A DNA stretch of 64,000 nucleotides from Desulfobulbaceae bacterium (GTDB taxonomy: Bacteria > Desulfobacterota > Desulfobulbia > Desulfobulbales > Desulfocapsaceae), in NCBI GenBank assembly GCA_009773475.1, contig WSXV01000001.1, forward strand, positions 372,001 through 436,000. Reading direction: 5' to 3'. Both the position numbers and the translations under genes were made by a program. Below the pieces are notes generated by a model. It worked only from the letters and a program-made list of their open reading frames with translations. It was not told the origin of the DNA and made no database searches. Of the stretch, positions 9,637 to 18,838 are shown piece by piece; position 1 is the first letter of the stretch, and every line of letters begins with the position of its first letter.

Positions 9637-10409
9637 TGGCAAAGAAAAACCTGCTCCTTACGGTCAGCGCCGGCCTTGTCTATCTTTTTCTTTACCTGCC
9701 CCTGGTGATTGTGGTGGTCTTTTCCTTTAATGATTCCAAGTTGAACGCGGAATGGGTCGGTTTTACCTGGAAATGGTACGGCAAGCTCCTGTATAATCAG
9801 GAGATGCTGACGGCGGCCATGAACTCGTTGATCATCGCCTCGGTCAGCGCCGGGATCGCCACGATCCTTGGCACCCTCGCTGGGATAGCAATGCACCAGT
9901 ATCGTTTGCGTCTGCTGCAGATGCTGGTGCTGGCGCCCATTGCCATGCCTGAAATTCTGATGGGGGTGAGCCTGCTGGTACTTTTTATCATGGTCAATAT
10001 GACTCTGGGGCTGATTTCAATCATGCTTGCCCATATCACCTTCTGCATCGGCTTTGTCGCCCTGGCGGTGCAGGCCCGGATATCGAGCCTTGATCCGGCT
10101 CTGATCGAGGCGGCACGAGACCTGGGGGCCACGCCCTGGCAGTGTTTCCGTGAGGTCACCTTGCCTTTGCTGATGCCGGGGATCCTGGCCGGGGCGCTGA
10201 TGGCCTTTACCCTTTCCATTGATGATTTTGTGATTACCTTTTTCACGGCCGGAGTCGGCAGCTCAACCCTGCCGTTGCAGATTTACTCCATGGTCAAGAT
10301 TGCGGTGACCCCCGAGGTCAATGCGGTGTCAACCCTGTTGATGCTGGTGACCCTGGTGGTGATCACCGTGGCGTCGCGGTTGTCTCCTGCCATTTTTCGT
10401 GGCGAATAA
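9633..10409 (+). CDS. potC: Spermidine/putrescine ABC transporter permease PotC
   Basis: Second channel subunit, 258 residues with about six membrane segments. The EAA loop is IEAARDLGATPWQCFREV, followed by LPLLMPGILAG, and IDDFVITFFTAG is the usual PotC block before the last helix. The start overlaps the potB stop (ATGATG). The next gene, potD, begins 27 bases later behind an AAGAGGA site, completing the operon. Confidence 0.93.
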   Translation: MMAKKNLLLTVSAGLVYLFLYLPLVIVVVFSFNDSKLNAEWVGFTWKWYGKLLYNQEMLTAAMNSLIIASVSAGIATILGTLAGIAMHQYRLRLLQMLVLAPIAMPEILMGVSLLVLFIMVNMTLGLISIMLAHITFCIGFVALAVQARISSLDPALIEAARDLGATPWQCFREVTLPLLMPGILAGALMAFTLSIDDFVITFFTAGVGSSTLPLQIYSMVKIAVTPEVNAVSTLLMLVTLVVITVASRLSPAIFRGE

Positions 10410-10436
10410 GATTAATTTAAAGAAGAGGAAACTGAC

Positions 10437-11498
10437 ATGAAGAGGGTCTTGAGTGTATTGATGCTGTTATTTTTAGCTTCCCCTGTTTTTGCTGTGGAAG
10501 AGCTGCACCTGTTTAACTGGAATAATTACATGTCCGCCGAGGCGGTGGCCGGTTTTGAAAAGGAGTACGGTTGCAAGGTGGTTCAGGACTATTATTCCGG
10601 CACCGAAGAGATGATGGCCAAACTCCAGGCCGGCGCCAGCGGCTATGATCTGGTTATTCCCACCCAGAACGCGGTGCAGACCCTGATCCAGCAGGGTTTT
10701 CTGGAAAAACTGGACAAGTCCGCACTGCCTAATATCAAGAATGAAGATCCCGGCTTTATGAATCGCTCCTATGATCCCGGCAATGTCTATTCCCTGCCCT
10801 ATGCCTACACCACCACCCTCATCGGGTACAACGTGGAAAAGCTGAAGGCCCTGGGCGTTGAGGCAAAGAGCTGGGCTGTTATCTTTGATCCGGCCATACT
10901 CGCTAAGATCAAGGGCAAGGTGACGGTGATGGATGATGCCGATGAACTGTTCGGGGCAGCCCTTAAGTATCTCGGTTACTCAGTGAATGATACCGATGAG
11001 AAGCATCTGCGCGAGGCGCAAGCCGTTATTATGAAGGCCAAGCCCTATTGGGCCGCCTTTAACTCGTCAAGCTATATCAAGGAGTTGACCGTTGGCAATA
11101 TCTGGGTGGCGCATGGCTATTCCAGTGATATGGTGCAGGCGAGAAACGATGCCAGGGATGCTAAACGTGATTTTATGGTGAACTTCTTCCTGCCCAAGGA
11201 AGGCGCGGTGCTGGCCCTGGATAACATGGTTATCCCTAAGAAGGCGAAAAATAAAAAGCTGGCCCTCCAGTGCATCAATTTTTTGATGGATGGCAAGAAT
11301 GCCGCCGGTCTCAGTAACGATGTCGGGGCCGGCAATCCCAATGCTGCGGCCCTGCCCTTTATCAATCCGGAGCTCAAAGAACTCATTGCCATCTTTCCCG
11401 ATCAGAAGGTGCTTTCCACTCTGGAAACCCTGGAGTCCAGCAATACAAAGGTTCGCCGTCTGAAAAACAAGTTGTGGACCGAGATCAAGCTGAAATAG
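10437..11498 (+). CDS. potD: Polyamine-binding periplasmic protein PotD
   Basis: The solute receptor of the importer, 353 residues. It begins with a Sec signal peptide (MKRVLSVLMLLFLASPVFA), then the mature protein starts with EELHLFNWNNYMS, typical of PotD/PotF, and has the substrate-site block YDLVIPTQNAVQTLI. The C-terminal domain carries NIWVAHGYSSDMVQAR. Whether spermidine or putrescine is preferred cannot be read from the sequence. It is the last gene of potABCD and is followed by a strong terminator. Agmatinase, 2.8 kb downstream, makes putrescine. Confidence 0.93.
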   Translation: MKRVLSVLMLLFLASPVFAVEELHLFNWNNYMSAEAVAGFEKEYGCKVVQDYYSGTEEMMAKLQAGASGYDLVIPTQNAVQTLIQQGFLEKLDKSALPNIKNEDPGFMNRSYDPGNVYSLPYAYTTTLIGYNVEKLKALGVEAKSWAVIFDPAILAKIKGKVTVMDDADELFGAALKYLGYSVNDTDEKHLREAQAVIMKAKPYWAAFNSSSYIKELTVGNIWVAHGYSSDMVQARNDARDAKRDFMVNFFLPKEGAVLALDNMVIPKKAKNKKLALQCINFLMDGKNAAGLSNDVGAGNPNAAALPFINPELKELIAIFPDQKVLSTLETLESSNTKVRRLKNKLWTEIKLK

Positions 11499-11546
11499 TT
11501 TTTGGTGTCGACAAGAGACGGTTGTCGACGGGTTGAAGGCTTTTTT

Positions 11547-11588
11547 ATATCCCTCCCACGCCTCAGGCTTGGGAGGGATATTTTTTTT
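11547..11588 (+). terminator. Intrinsic terminator of potABCD
   Basis: ATATCCCTCCCA pairs perfectly with TGGGAGGGATAT across an 11-base loop and runs into eight or nine T residues. It is a textbook rho-independent terminator, placed 49 bases after the potD stop. Confidence 0.92.
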
Positions 11589-11644
11589 ATTTTTCATTCT
11601 CAATACAGGAATTTCACTGTTCACTTCTCACGGAACCGCTTGTT

Positions 11645-13963
11645 ATGCGATGGACTCATCTTTTTCTTTGTTGTTTTCTGCTTTCCATTCTTTCTCCTCT
11701 GCCCGCTTTTGCAAAGCTGCCTGATATTCCTGCTGCGGTGGAGACTCGCCTGTATCAGGGGGCAGCAGAAGAAATTACCGCCTTTATTGGTCAACGGCAG
11801 GCCCAGATGGATGGTTTGGGCGCGCTGATCACCACGGATGTTCAGAAAACGACAGGGGAGAGTGACAAGATTGCCCTGGCTGCCGTCCTTGATCTCTATC
11901 AGGGGCTCTCCTTTCAGTTGAAAAATCTACAGGCTGAGCTGGTCAGGCCTGAAGTCCCGTCTCTGCCGCTTCCTTCTCTTGCTTCTCCGCCCTATACCCT
12001 TGCGGCCTTTGATGAAATGGTCTCTTTCCAGCAGAAGATCGCTCAGCAGCTTGCGGCCTATGAGGAGATGCGGGCCTTCGGAGAAGGCCGGCTCGAATCC
12101 CTTAAAGATGAGCTGGTCGCCTTGCTGCCTCTATATACCAAGGAGAAAACAGACGAAAACGGGAAGATTCAGTCCTATGAAATGTTGGCGCGTCTCTTTA
12201 GTTTGCAGCATGAATATGCCCTTTTTCAACTCAAGAAGCCAAAATTAGAGAAGGAGTTGGCGAATACGCGGACTCTCGTCAAGGAGTCAGGTGCTCTGGT
12301 TGCAAAGATCTTTGGTCAATTACAGATCAGCCAGGGCGATCTTGCTGCCTTAAACAAAAAGGCGGATGAACTGGCGGATGAGCTGGCAAAAGGTTTGGCC
12401 AGACTCAATGCGGAATCCTTGGAGTTGAGTAAGCAGGGTGTGGTGGCTGAATCCAAGCTTGATAAAGCGGTAACCCACATTGCCCGGGAGGCCAAAGAGG
12501 GTGCTGTTACGGGCCTTCTGGAGAGCGAGAAGAATCGGTTTGAGCTGGTGCTGGAAGCCCTTCGGATCCGACAACGGGCCATTATTAACGAAAAAATGAA
12601 TCTTGGTTTGACCAAGAAAAGTCTGATGTTCAGGCAGGCCTGGCTTGCGGCCTATGTTGAGATGGCCAAAGGTGGAAAACCCACTGATTTCGTTGAAACC
12701 TGGCGAAAAAATATTGATGAGCTGCTTGTTCAAAAGGAGGCCCTGGTCCGGGATCTATCTCAGGTCACGCAGCAACGCTCTGATCAGGCCCAGCGACTGG
12801 TGGCCATGATGAAACAGGCTGAAACCGTCAGTCAAGGGGATGCGAAAATATCTTTTGCCAGACAGGCGGAAAAGACGACCCAGAATCTGGAAGGCCTTAT
12901 TCTTAGTTTGGCTGATAATGTTAATGATATTAACGGATTGCAGAAAGATGTTGAGGTGATCCTCAGGCTTTTGCTGAACCGGATGGATACGGCAGAGCGG
13001 TTCTTTTCACTCAGCCTGACATTTATGACGGGAAAATGGGAGCAGGCTCGGACGGTTTTGTATTATCCCCTGGTTACCCTGGGCAATACCTCCGTCACCT
13101 TGATCAGTTTTATTAAGGTGATTTTTTTAATACTCATCGGGATACGGCTTCTCAAGCTTATTCGCCAGAAAACCGGAGCGATCCTGACTGCTAAGACTGC
13201 CATGAGCCCAGGGGCGGTTCATTCGATTACCACCCTGGTTTATTACGCGGCGCTGGTTTTAGGGAGTCTTGTGATCCTCTCCACCATTGGCTTTAATGTC
13301 AGCCAGTTGGGCGTGGTTTTCGGGGCGCTGGGGGTGGGTATCGGGTTTGGTCTGCAGACCGTCTTTAACAATTTTGTCAGCGGCATAATTCTGCTCACCG
13401 AGCAGTCAATCCAGGTTGGTGATTATGTGCAGTTGCAGACCGGCGTTGATGGCAAGGTCAAAAAAATCTCGATACGGGCCACCGTTGTCAGGACCTTTGA
13501 AGGGGAGGATGTCATTGTTCCCAATTCCGAGTTTGTCTCCAGCCGGGTCAATACCTGGAGCTATAGTGATAACTGGCGCCGGTTGAAGGTTCCCTTTGGA
13601 GTCTCCTATGATGCCGATCCGGACGAGGTGGTGCGCCTGGCGGAAGAGGCGGCGCGTGAGGTCAGTATAACCAGGGAGGATGCCGATCATCCCGTCCGCG
13701 TTCTTTTTGAGGGGTTTGGTAATAACAGCCTTGATTTCTCGATCAGGCCCTGGTGCTGGATGAATAAGGGCTATGCCGGGATGCTCAGCGAATATTATTT
13801 TGTGTTGTTCAGAAAACTTAAAGCAGCAGGTATTGAGATTCCATTCCCGCAGGCGGATCTGCATCTGAAATCGATATCTCCGGAAGTCCTGGCGATGCTG
13901 CAAAGCAGACTGGCACCCCAAGGACGGGATGAAGAGGTTGCGGTTGGTGGCAAGGGGGGATGA
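11645..13963 (+). CDS. Large mechanosensitive channel, MscS/MscK-like
   Basis: A 772-residue inner-membrane channel that opens under membrane tension to release solutes in hypo-osmotic shock. It has an N-terminal signal peptide, a ~430-residue coiled-coil-rich periplasmic region, then transmembrane helices near residues 475-600. The pore helix region contains LGVGIGFGLQTVFNNFVSG and the MscS beta domain starts with QSIQVGDYVQL, followed by NSEFVSSRVNTWSY. This layout is MscK/MscM-like rather than small MscS. It follows the pot terminator by 57 bases and stands alone. No obvious ribosome site precedes the ATG, so the exact start is uncertain. Confidence 0.85.
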   Translation: MRWTHLFLCCFLLSILSPLPAFAKLPDIPAAVETRLYQGAAEEITAFIGQRQAQMDGLGALITTDVQKTTGESDKIALAAVLDLYQGLSFQLKNLQAELVRPEVPSLPLPSLASPPYTLAAFDEMVSFQQKIAQQLAAYEEMRAFGEGRLESLKDELVALLPLYTKEKTDENGKIQSYEMLARLFSLQHEYALFQLKKPKLEKELANTRTLVKESGALVAKIFGQLQISQGDLAALNKKADELADELAKGLARLNAESLELSKQGVVAESKLDKAVTHIAREAKEGAVTGLLESEKNRFELVLEALRIRQRAIINEKMNLGLTKKSLMFRQAWLAAYVEMAKGGKPTDFVETWRKNIDELLVQKEALVRDLSQVTQQRSDQAQRLVAMMKQAETVSQGDAKISFARQAEKTTQNLEGLILSLADNVNDINGLQKDVEVILRLLLNRMDTAERFFSLSLTFMTGKWEQARTVLYYPLVTLGNTSVTLISFIKVIFLILIGIRLLKLIRQKTGAILTAKTAMSPGAVHSITTLVYYAALVLGSLVILSTIGFNVSQLGVVFGALGVGIGFGLQTVFNNFVSGIILLTEQSIQVGDYVQLQTGVDGKVKKISIRATVVRTFEGEDVIVPNSEFVSSRVNTWSYSDNWRRLKVPFGVSYDADPDEVVRLAEEAAREVSITREDADHPVRVLFEGFGNNSLDFSIRPWCWMNKGYAGMLSEYYFVLFRKLKAAGIEIPFPQADLHLKSISPEVLAMLQSRLAPQGRDEEVAVGGKGG

Positions 13964-14305
13964 TTACGCCGTTGGCTAGCGCTTCTGGTTGTTCCCCTGT
14001 ATCACCAAACGTTCTCCGTTTTTCAAGTCTGCCATGCAGATTATTGGAGAACTTAAATGGTTCGTTGCGGCTGGCCGATTTTGTCTTGGCTACTGGTTTA
14101 TTTGAGTCCAGATGAGATGGTTTCTTGCGATGCGGCTGGTTCTGTTATAGAATTAAAAAATATTTTTTGAAATTGATGTCTCTGATCGGAAAGAGTTGGC
14201 ATACTTTCCAGGACGCCCTTGTCTGGATTTCCAGGGATGGGTACCAGAGGCAGCAAACCTGCGGCAGGGGAGTCTGCCGTTTTAGTGGAAACGCGAGTGA
14301 CATCA
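13964..14305. other. Intergenic before agmatinase
   Basis: About 340 bases. GTTCTCC and GGAGAAC at about 14007 and 14048 form a loose inverted repeat that could end mscS transcription. A 29-codon extension of the agmatinase frame from a TTG at 14219 was considered and rejected. It probably contains the agmatinase promoter. Confidence 0.3.
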
Positions 14306-15148
14306 ATGAATTTTACTGCTCTTCCTGAAAAATATAGCGCATATAAAACGGCAAAGATAGCTGTCCTGCCCATTCCCTATGATGGCACAGCAACGTTGCT
14401 CAAAGGTTCTGATTTAGGCCCCCAGGCCATCCTGGCCGCTTCTTCCCGTCTTTCGCTGTTTGATATTGAAACAAACTCTGAGGTCTACCGGCAGGGGATC
14501 TTCACCTTGCCACCGGTAACTGCCAAAGAAAATACCGTCGACATGATTGATGAGGTCCGCCAGCAGGCGGCGCCTCTGTTTCGTGACGGTAAGTTTGTGG
14601 TGGGCCTGGGTGGTAAACATCTGGTGAGTATTGGTCTGGTCCAGGCGGCCCTTGAGCGTCACAGTGATCTCAGCGTGGTATATTTTGACGCCCATGCCGA
14701 TCTTCGTCCCATTGTCGCCGAGGAGTATGGGCACTCTTGTGGGATGACCAGGATTAGGGAGATGTGCGAAGCGGTGCAGATCGGCGTTCGCAGCATGGAC
14801 AGCGAGGAGCGGGGAAAAGTAGATCTTGACCGCATGGTCTATGCCCGTGATCTCCATCGGCACGGGGTGAGCGCGGCAGTGGACGCCCTGGACATGCTCA
14901 GCGATACAGTGTATGTCACCATTGATCTTGATGTCCTTGATCCCTCCTGTATGCCCTCGGTGGAGAGGCCGGAACCAGGCGGGATTAACTGGTATATGCT
15001 GCTTGAGTTGATCCGTCAGGTGGTCAATGAAAAACGGATTGTCGGCCTGGATGTGATTGGTCTGGTGCCCCAAGCCTGTCATCCGGCGGCGGATTTTCTG
15101 GCAGCCAAGCTTGTTTATCGGACATTAAGTATGATTTTTTCCCGGTGA
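14306..15148 (+). CDS. speB: Agmatinase / ureohydrolase family
   Basis: Hydrolyses agmatine to putrescine and urea; cytoplasmic, dimanganese dependent. The 280-residue product begins MNFTALPEKYS, has IPYDGTATLLKGSDLGP near residue 21, and shows the metal ligands in order: GGKH, DAHAD and the DLDVLDPS block. GG-K-H replaces the more common GGDH/GGEH, but the histidine ligand is kept. The ATG at 14306 gives the usual family start; no strong ribosome site is visible. Putrescine made here and the nearby PotABCD importer suggest a polyamine focus. Guanidinobutyrase or arginase activity cannot be excluded. Confidence 0.85.
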   Translation: MNFTALPEKYSAYKTAKIAVLPIPYDGTATLLKGSDLGPQAILAASSRLSLFDIETNSEVYRQGIFTLPPVTAKENTVDMIDEVRQQAAPLFRDGKFVVGLGGKHLVSIGLVQAALERHSDLSVVYFDAHADLRPIVAEEYGHSCGMTRIREMCEAVQIGVRSMDSEERGKVDLDRMVYARDLHRHGVSAAVDALDMLSDTVYVTIDLDVLDPSCMPSVERPEPGGINWYMLLELIRQVVNEKRIVGLDVIGLVPQACHPAADFLAAKLVYRTLSMIFSR

Positions 15149-15281
15149 AAATGGGCGCGTCTCCGCGGGGTGGCTTCAAGGTGTCCCCAATGATGAACGT
15201 TGCCGGCGGCGGCAAAGGTGTCAGCATGAATTTTTTGGAGGATTGCTGATTGAATTGTATTGATGATACGAGGATTTTTTT

Positions 15282-15617
15282 ATGAAAAAAACAGGTTTGA
15301 TTATTATAGCCCTTTTCCTGCTCGCCGGATGTACCCAGGAGACCCAGAATAAGCTTGGCCGGGCGGTTCAGAACTGGACCGGCACCAATGGAGTTCTGGA
15401 GGTGTATGCCGGAGAAAAACTGGTGAAGCGATTTCTGAAGATTGATAAGCTCACCACCGCCGCATCCACCACTGGCGGGGTGGATCGTCCCTATCGTTTC
15501 GGGTACGGGATCCTGGATGAAAATCTGAACGGGGTGGCCGATGCCAATGAGTCAAAGGTCTATTTTGAGTTCAGCGACTATTCAACCTCCTATGTCTTTT
15601 TTGAGAGTCCCCGCTAA
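15282..15617 (+). CDS. Small outer-membrane-type lipoprotein of unknown function
   Basis: A 111-residue protein with a type II signal peptide ending in the lipobox LLAGC, so it should be lipidated at cysteine 17. The mature part has no family I recognise; it contains TTGGVDRPYRFGYG and a DENLNGVADANES segment that could bind calcium. The ATG follows AGGA. It is 133 bases downstream of speB on the same strand and may share its transcript, but no functional link is evident. Confidence 0.7.
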   Translation: MKKTGLIIIALFLLAGCTQETQNKLGRAVQNWTGTNGVLEVYAGEKLVKRFLKIDKLTTAASTTGGVDRPYRFGYGILDENLNGVADANESKVYFEFSDYSTSYVFFESPR

Positions 15618-15829
15618 GCCTCGCGACCATTGCCCAGGTCAAAGTCATTCGTTGCGGTCTTTTCACCCCCCCATCATACAGGGTTTGATATACTATCCCC
15701 CGAACTTCATCCCGAACTCCATAACTATCGAAGATGAATAAACCAATGGATGGACTGGAAGGATGGCGCTGTTTTTCCCTGTTTTGCCATAGTTTTTCTG
15801 TTATTCCTGAGAATCTCATTTTAATCTGA

Positions 15830-15872
15830 CCCCATTTTTTTAACCCCATTTTTTTATGACCCCATTTTTTTA
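15830..15872 (+). repeat. Three copies of CCCCATTTTTTTA
   Basis: Exact 13-mers begin at 15830, 15844 and 15860. They follow the segment GAATCTCATTTTAATCTGA. Read on the other strand the unit is AAAATGGGGTCA followed by GATTAAAATGAGATTC. The repeats lie between the lipoprotein gene and the convergent deaminase and may also act as a bidirectional terminator. Confidence 0.7.
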
Positions 15873-15899
15873 CAAGAAAAAGTCAAGGCTGACGGGTAC

Positions 15900-17276
15900 T
15901 TATTTACCGTCAGGTCTGGCTTGCATGACTGCTTCCGCCAGCTTGCGGACCTCCTCCATGGTGTCCTGGACATCAAAGCTCAAGATCTTTTTATCTCGCA
16001 TGACCAGATGGCCATCAATGATGACGCTTCGGACATCGGCGCCACTGGCTGCATAGACGAGCAGGTCCTGGTTGTAGCAGGGGCTCAGATGGGGTTGTCG
16101 CATGTCGATCAGGATCAGGTCGGCCTTGAATCCCGGGAGCAGCTGGCCGGTGTTGTTCAGCCCCAGCAGGGCGGCGTTATTTATGGTGGCGCAGGTCAAG
16201 GCCTGTCCAGCCGGCAGGGACGTGGCCTCCATGGTACTCAGTTTCTGGGTCTTGCTGAAGTGATCCATTTCCCGAAACATATCCAGGCTGTTATTGCTGG
16301 CGCAGCCGTCGGTGCCCAGTCCCACCCGAATGCCGCGTCTGAGCATTTCAGTTGCCGGCGCCGTGCCCGAGGCCAGCTTCTGGTGGCTTTGCGGACATAT
16401 CACGACACCGGCCCCGCTCCCCGCGAGAAGGTCTATGTCCTCGTCGTCTAGCCACACGCAGTGGATGCAGGTGGTTTGCGGGTCAAGCAGGTTTAAGGCG
16501 GCCAGGTGCCTGATCGGACTGGTGCCTTGAGGCGCCTGGATCATTGACTGTTCCGCACGGCTTTCCGCCACGTGGATAAAGAAGGACGCTCCTCTTTCGG
16601 AGGCCAGTTTCTTGGCTCCCTGCAGGGTCTGGTTTGAGCAGGTATACGGTGAATGGGCAAAGATGGCCGGGGTGACGCGGGGGTGCCTACCCTGCCAAGT
16701 GTCCAGAAAACCAGCGGCTGTCTTCAGGTTTCGGGACGGGTCGGGGACGCCGGGGGCGGGGAAATCAATGACGCCTTGGGCGGCCACTGCCCGCATCCCG
16801 GTATCGATAAAGGCTTGGGCCGCCTGGTGTTCGAGAAAATAGCCGTCGGCCACGGTGGTGGTGCCGGAAAGGATCATTTCGGCTGCGGCCAGTTTGGTGC
16901 AGTGATAGACCATTGCTTCATTCACATGGCGGGCCTCCGCTGGAAAGATATGGCCATTGAGCCATTCGGCAAGTTCCAGGTCGTCCGCCAGGCCGCGGAA
17001 AAGGGTCATGGCGCAATGATTGTGGGCGTTGATCAGGCCCGGCATCAGCATCATCCCCTGACCATCAATGATGGTGGTGGCGGGGCTGATATCTGCCGGG
17101 GGAAGCTCATGGGCTTGCCCGATGGCGGCGATGGTGTCGCCTTGAGTCAGGAGCCAGGCGTCGGGGAGCAGCTGGGCGCCGGATCCGGTGAGCAGGGAGC
17201 AGTTGTGAATAAGGATTGAGTTGATCATGGTGGCAGGTAAGTGGACAAAGAGGTTGCGGGTTAAAAAGAGGGGCAT
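15900..17276 (-). CDS. Amidohydrolase, 5'-methylthioadenosine/S-adenosylhomocysteine deaminase type
   Basis: Metal-dependent TIM-barrel deaminase of the TrzA/AtzA/MtaD group; the usual bacterial substrates are methylthioadenosine and S-adenosylhomocysteine. Visible ligands and motifs are NAHNHCAMTLFRG (HxH), HVAES (third histidine), CIHCVWLDDED, PQSHQKLASG and GTDGCASNNSLDM (aspartate). The last part carries the usual beta-sandwich return, LPGFKADLILIDM. Start 17276 has AAGG close upstream; Met17 at 17228 (MINSILIHNC) matches the common family beginning but lacks a ribosome site. Monocistronic and convergent with the lipoprotein gene. Chlorohydrolase or guanine deaminase roles are less likely. 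Confidence 0.82.
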   Translation of the reverse strand: MPLFLTRNLFVHLPATMINSILIHNCSLLTGSGAQLLPDAWLLTQGDTIAAIGQAHELPPADISPATTIIDGQGMMLMPGLINAHNHCAMTLFRGLADDLELAEWLNGHIFPAEARHVNEAMVYHCTKLAAAEMILSGTTTVADGYFLEHQAAQAFIDTGMRAVAAQGVIDFPAPGVPDPSRNLKTAAGFLDTWQGRHPRVTPAIFAHSPYTCSNQTLQGAKKLASERGASFFIHVAESRAEQSMIQAPQGTSPIRHLAALNLLDPQTTCIHCVWLDDEDIDLLAGSGAGVVICPQSHQKLASGTAPATEMLRRGIRVGLGTDGCASNNSLDMFREMDHFSKTQKLSTMEATSLPAGQALTCATINNAALLGLNNTGQLLPGFKADLILIDMRQPHLSPCYNQDLLVYAASGADVRSVIIDGHLVMRDKKILSFDVQDTMEEVRKLAEAVMQARPDGK

Positions 17277-17397
17277 TTTCCTTAGGTGCAGAGTATAATA
17301 ACTATTTTTAAATTTTTTTGTAATGGATGATATGAACGTTCAGGATTGAAGAGGCAGCGGTTCATCATCCCCTTCAATTTTTTCTGCAGGAGTTGTT

Positions 17398-18495
17398 ATG
17401 GGTTTTCGTTGTGGTATTGTCGGCTTGCCGAATGTTGGAAAATCAACCATTTTTAACGCGTTGACTGCGGCCGGGATAGAGGCGGCCAATTATCCTTTCT
17501 GTACCATTGAGCCGAACGTGGGGATTGTGGCCATGCCTGATGCCAGGCTCGATCTTCTCGCGGAGCTTGCCAGGACAAAGAGTAAGGTCGGCACCCAGAT
17601 GGAGTTTGTCGATATCGCCGGACTGGTCAAGGGCGCCAGCCAGGGCGAAGGGCTGGGCAACCAGTTTCTCGGCCACATCCGTCAGGTGGATGCCATTGTC
17701 CATGTGGTGCGTTGTTTTGACGATGAAAATGTGGTCCATGTGGACGGTTCCATTGATGCTGAGCGGGACCGCGAGATCATTAACATGGAGCTGATCCTGG
17801 CCGATCTTGATACCGTTGATAAGCGGCTGAAAAAAACGCTGAGTCAGGCCAAGTCCGGGGACAAGGTCTATAAAGCACAAGGGCAGTTTCTCGAGAAGCT
17901 GCACGCGGCCCTTGATGCCGGCCAACCGGCGCGCAGTGTGGCGCCCGATGGCGATCTGGAGCGGGAGCTGGTGCGTGATCTCTGTCTTTTGACGACCAAG
18001 CCGGTGCTCTATGTGGCCAATGTGGCCGAAGAAGACGCCTTGGCCGGCAACGCCCATGTCCGAGCCCTGGAAGAGGCCGCCCAGCGTGAGGGGGCCGGGG
18101 TGGTGGTGATCTCCGGTAATATCGAGCAGGAGTTGAGTCTCCTGTCGCCCGCAGAACAACAGGAGTTTCTTGCCGATATGGGGATGAGCGAGCCGGGATT
18201 GAACCGGCTGATCAAGGCGGGCTATGAGCTTTTAGGTCTGATCACCTATTACACAGTGGGCGAGAAAGAGACCCGGGCCTGGACGATTTCCAAGGGAACC
18301 AAGGCGCCAGGGGCTGCCGGTAAGATCCACTCCGACTTTGAACGCGGGTTTATCCGTGCCGAGACCATAGCCTATGAGGATTTTATCGCCTGTAAAACCG
18401 AGGCCGTGGCCAAAGAGAAGGGCTTGATGCGCTCAGAAGGCAAGGAGTATGTGGTAGTCGATGGCGATTGTTTGTTGTTCCGGTTTAATGTTTAG
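17398..18495 (+). CDS. ychF: YchF/OLA1 ribosome-binding ATPase
   Basis: A P-loop NTPase of the Obg-related YchF family that hydrolyses ATP rather than GTP and binds ribosomes; linked to stress responses. The 365-residue product has [15 protein letters not shown] (G1), [19 protein letters not shown] (G3 and switch), the helical insertion, and a C-terminal TGS domain with [15 protein letters not shown] and the ending [23 protein letters not shown] lies six bases before the ATG. Monocistronic, ending at a GC hairpin. Identity is secure. Confidence 0.96.
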   Translation: MGFRCGIVGLPNVGKSTIFNALTAAGIEAANYPFCTIEPNVGIVAMPDARLDLLAELARTKSKVGTQMEFVDIAGLVKGASQGEGLGNQFLGHIRQVDAIVHVVRCFDDENVVHVDGSIDAERDREIINMELILADLDTVDKRLKKTLSQAKSGDKVYKAQGQFLEKLHAALDAGQPARSVAPDGDLERELVRDLCLLTTKPVLYVANVAEEDALAGNAHVRALEEAAQREGAGVVVISGNIEQELSLLSPAEQQEFLADMGMSEPGLNRLIKAGYELLGLITYYTVGEKETRAWTISKGTKAPGAAGKIHSDFERGFIRAETIAYEDFIACKTEAVAKEKGLMRSEGKEYVVVDGDCLLFRFNV

Positions 18496-18497
18496 AG

Positions 18498-18520
18498 GCC
18501 GTTGCTCTACGAGCAACGGC
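18498..18520 (+). terminator. Hairpin after ychF
   Basis: GCCGTTGCTC and GAGCAACGGC form a perfect 10-bp stem with a TAC loop, starting two bases after the ychF stop. The following sequence is only moderately T-rich, so efficiency is unclear. Confidence 0.6.
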
Positions 18521-18553
18521 TGTTAGTTGCTTGTAGAGCTTACGGCCTCTTAT

Positions 18554-18599
18554 GCCGCTCAATACAACAGCCAGTTTTTGGGCTGTTGTATTGAGCGGC
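18554..18599. repeat. Perfect 19-bp inverted repeat with 8-base loop
   Basis: GCCGCTCAATACAACAGCC, then AGTTTTTG, then the exact reverse complement. It lies 58 bases after ychF, downstream of the first hairpin. It could be a second terminator on the plus strand or a REP-like palindrome. The neighbouring text to 18838 has no gene. Confidence 0.8.
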
Positions 18600-18838
18600 G
18601 TGTGCCCAAAAACTTGAATGAGCCCCGGAGCCAGACAATCAGGCCAAAAAGCCAAGGCTTTTTTTGTTTACGGCACCTTCTGCCGCGCCCAGTGAACAGC
18701 ACCACCCCCAACCCCCTCCTTGAAAAAATGAGGGGGCTTCTCAGACCTTTTCCGGTGCGTCGTTTGTTATAAAACAATCAAAGTTTTTTGCTGTTTTCTC
18801 ACACAAAGAAGATTCCCTAATGCAATGACGATACTTTA

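Noticed and set aside
14219-14305. TTG start extending agmatinase by 29 residues
   Set aside because: The extra residues have no family counterpart; ATG 14306 gives the normal N-terminus.
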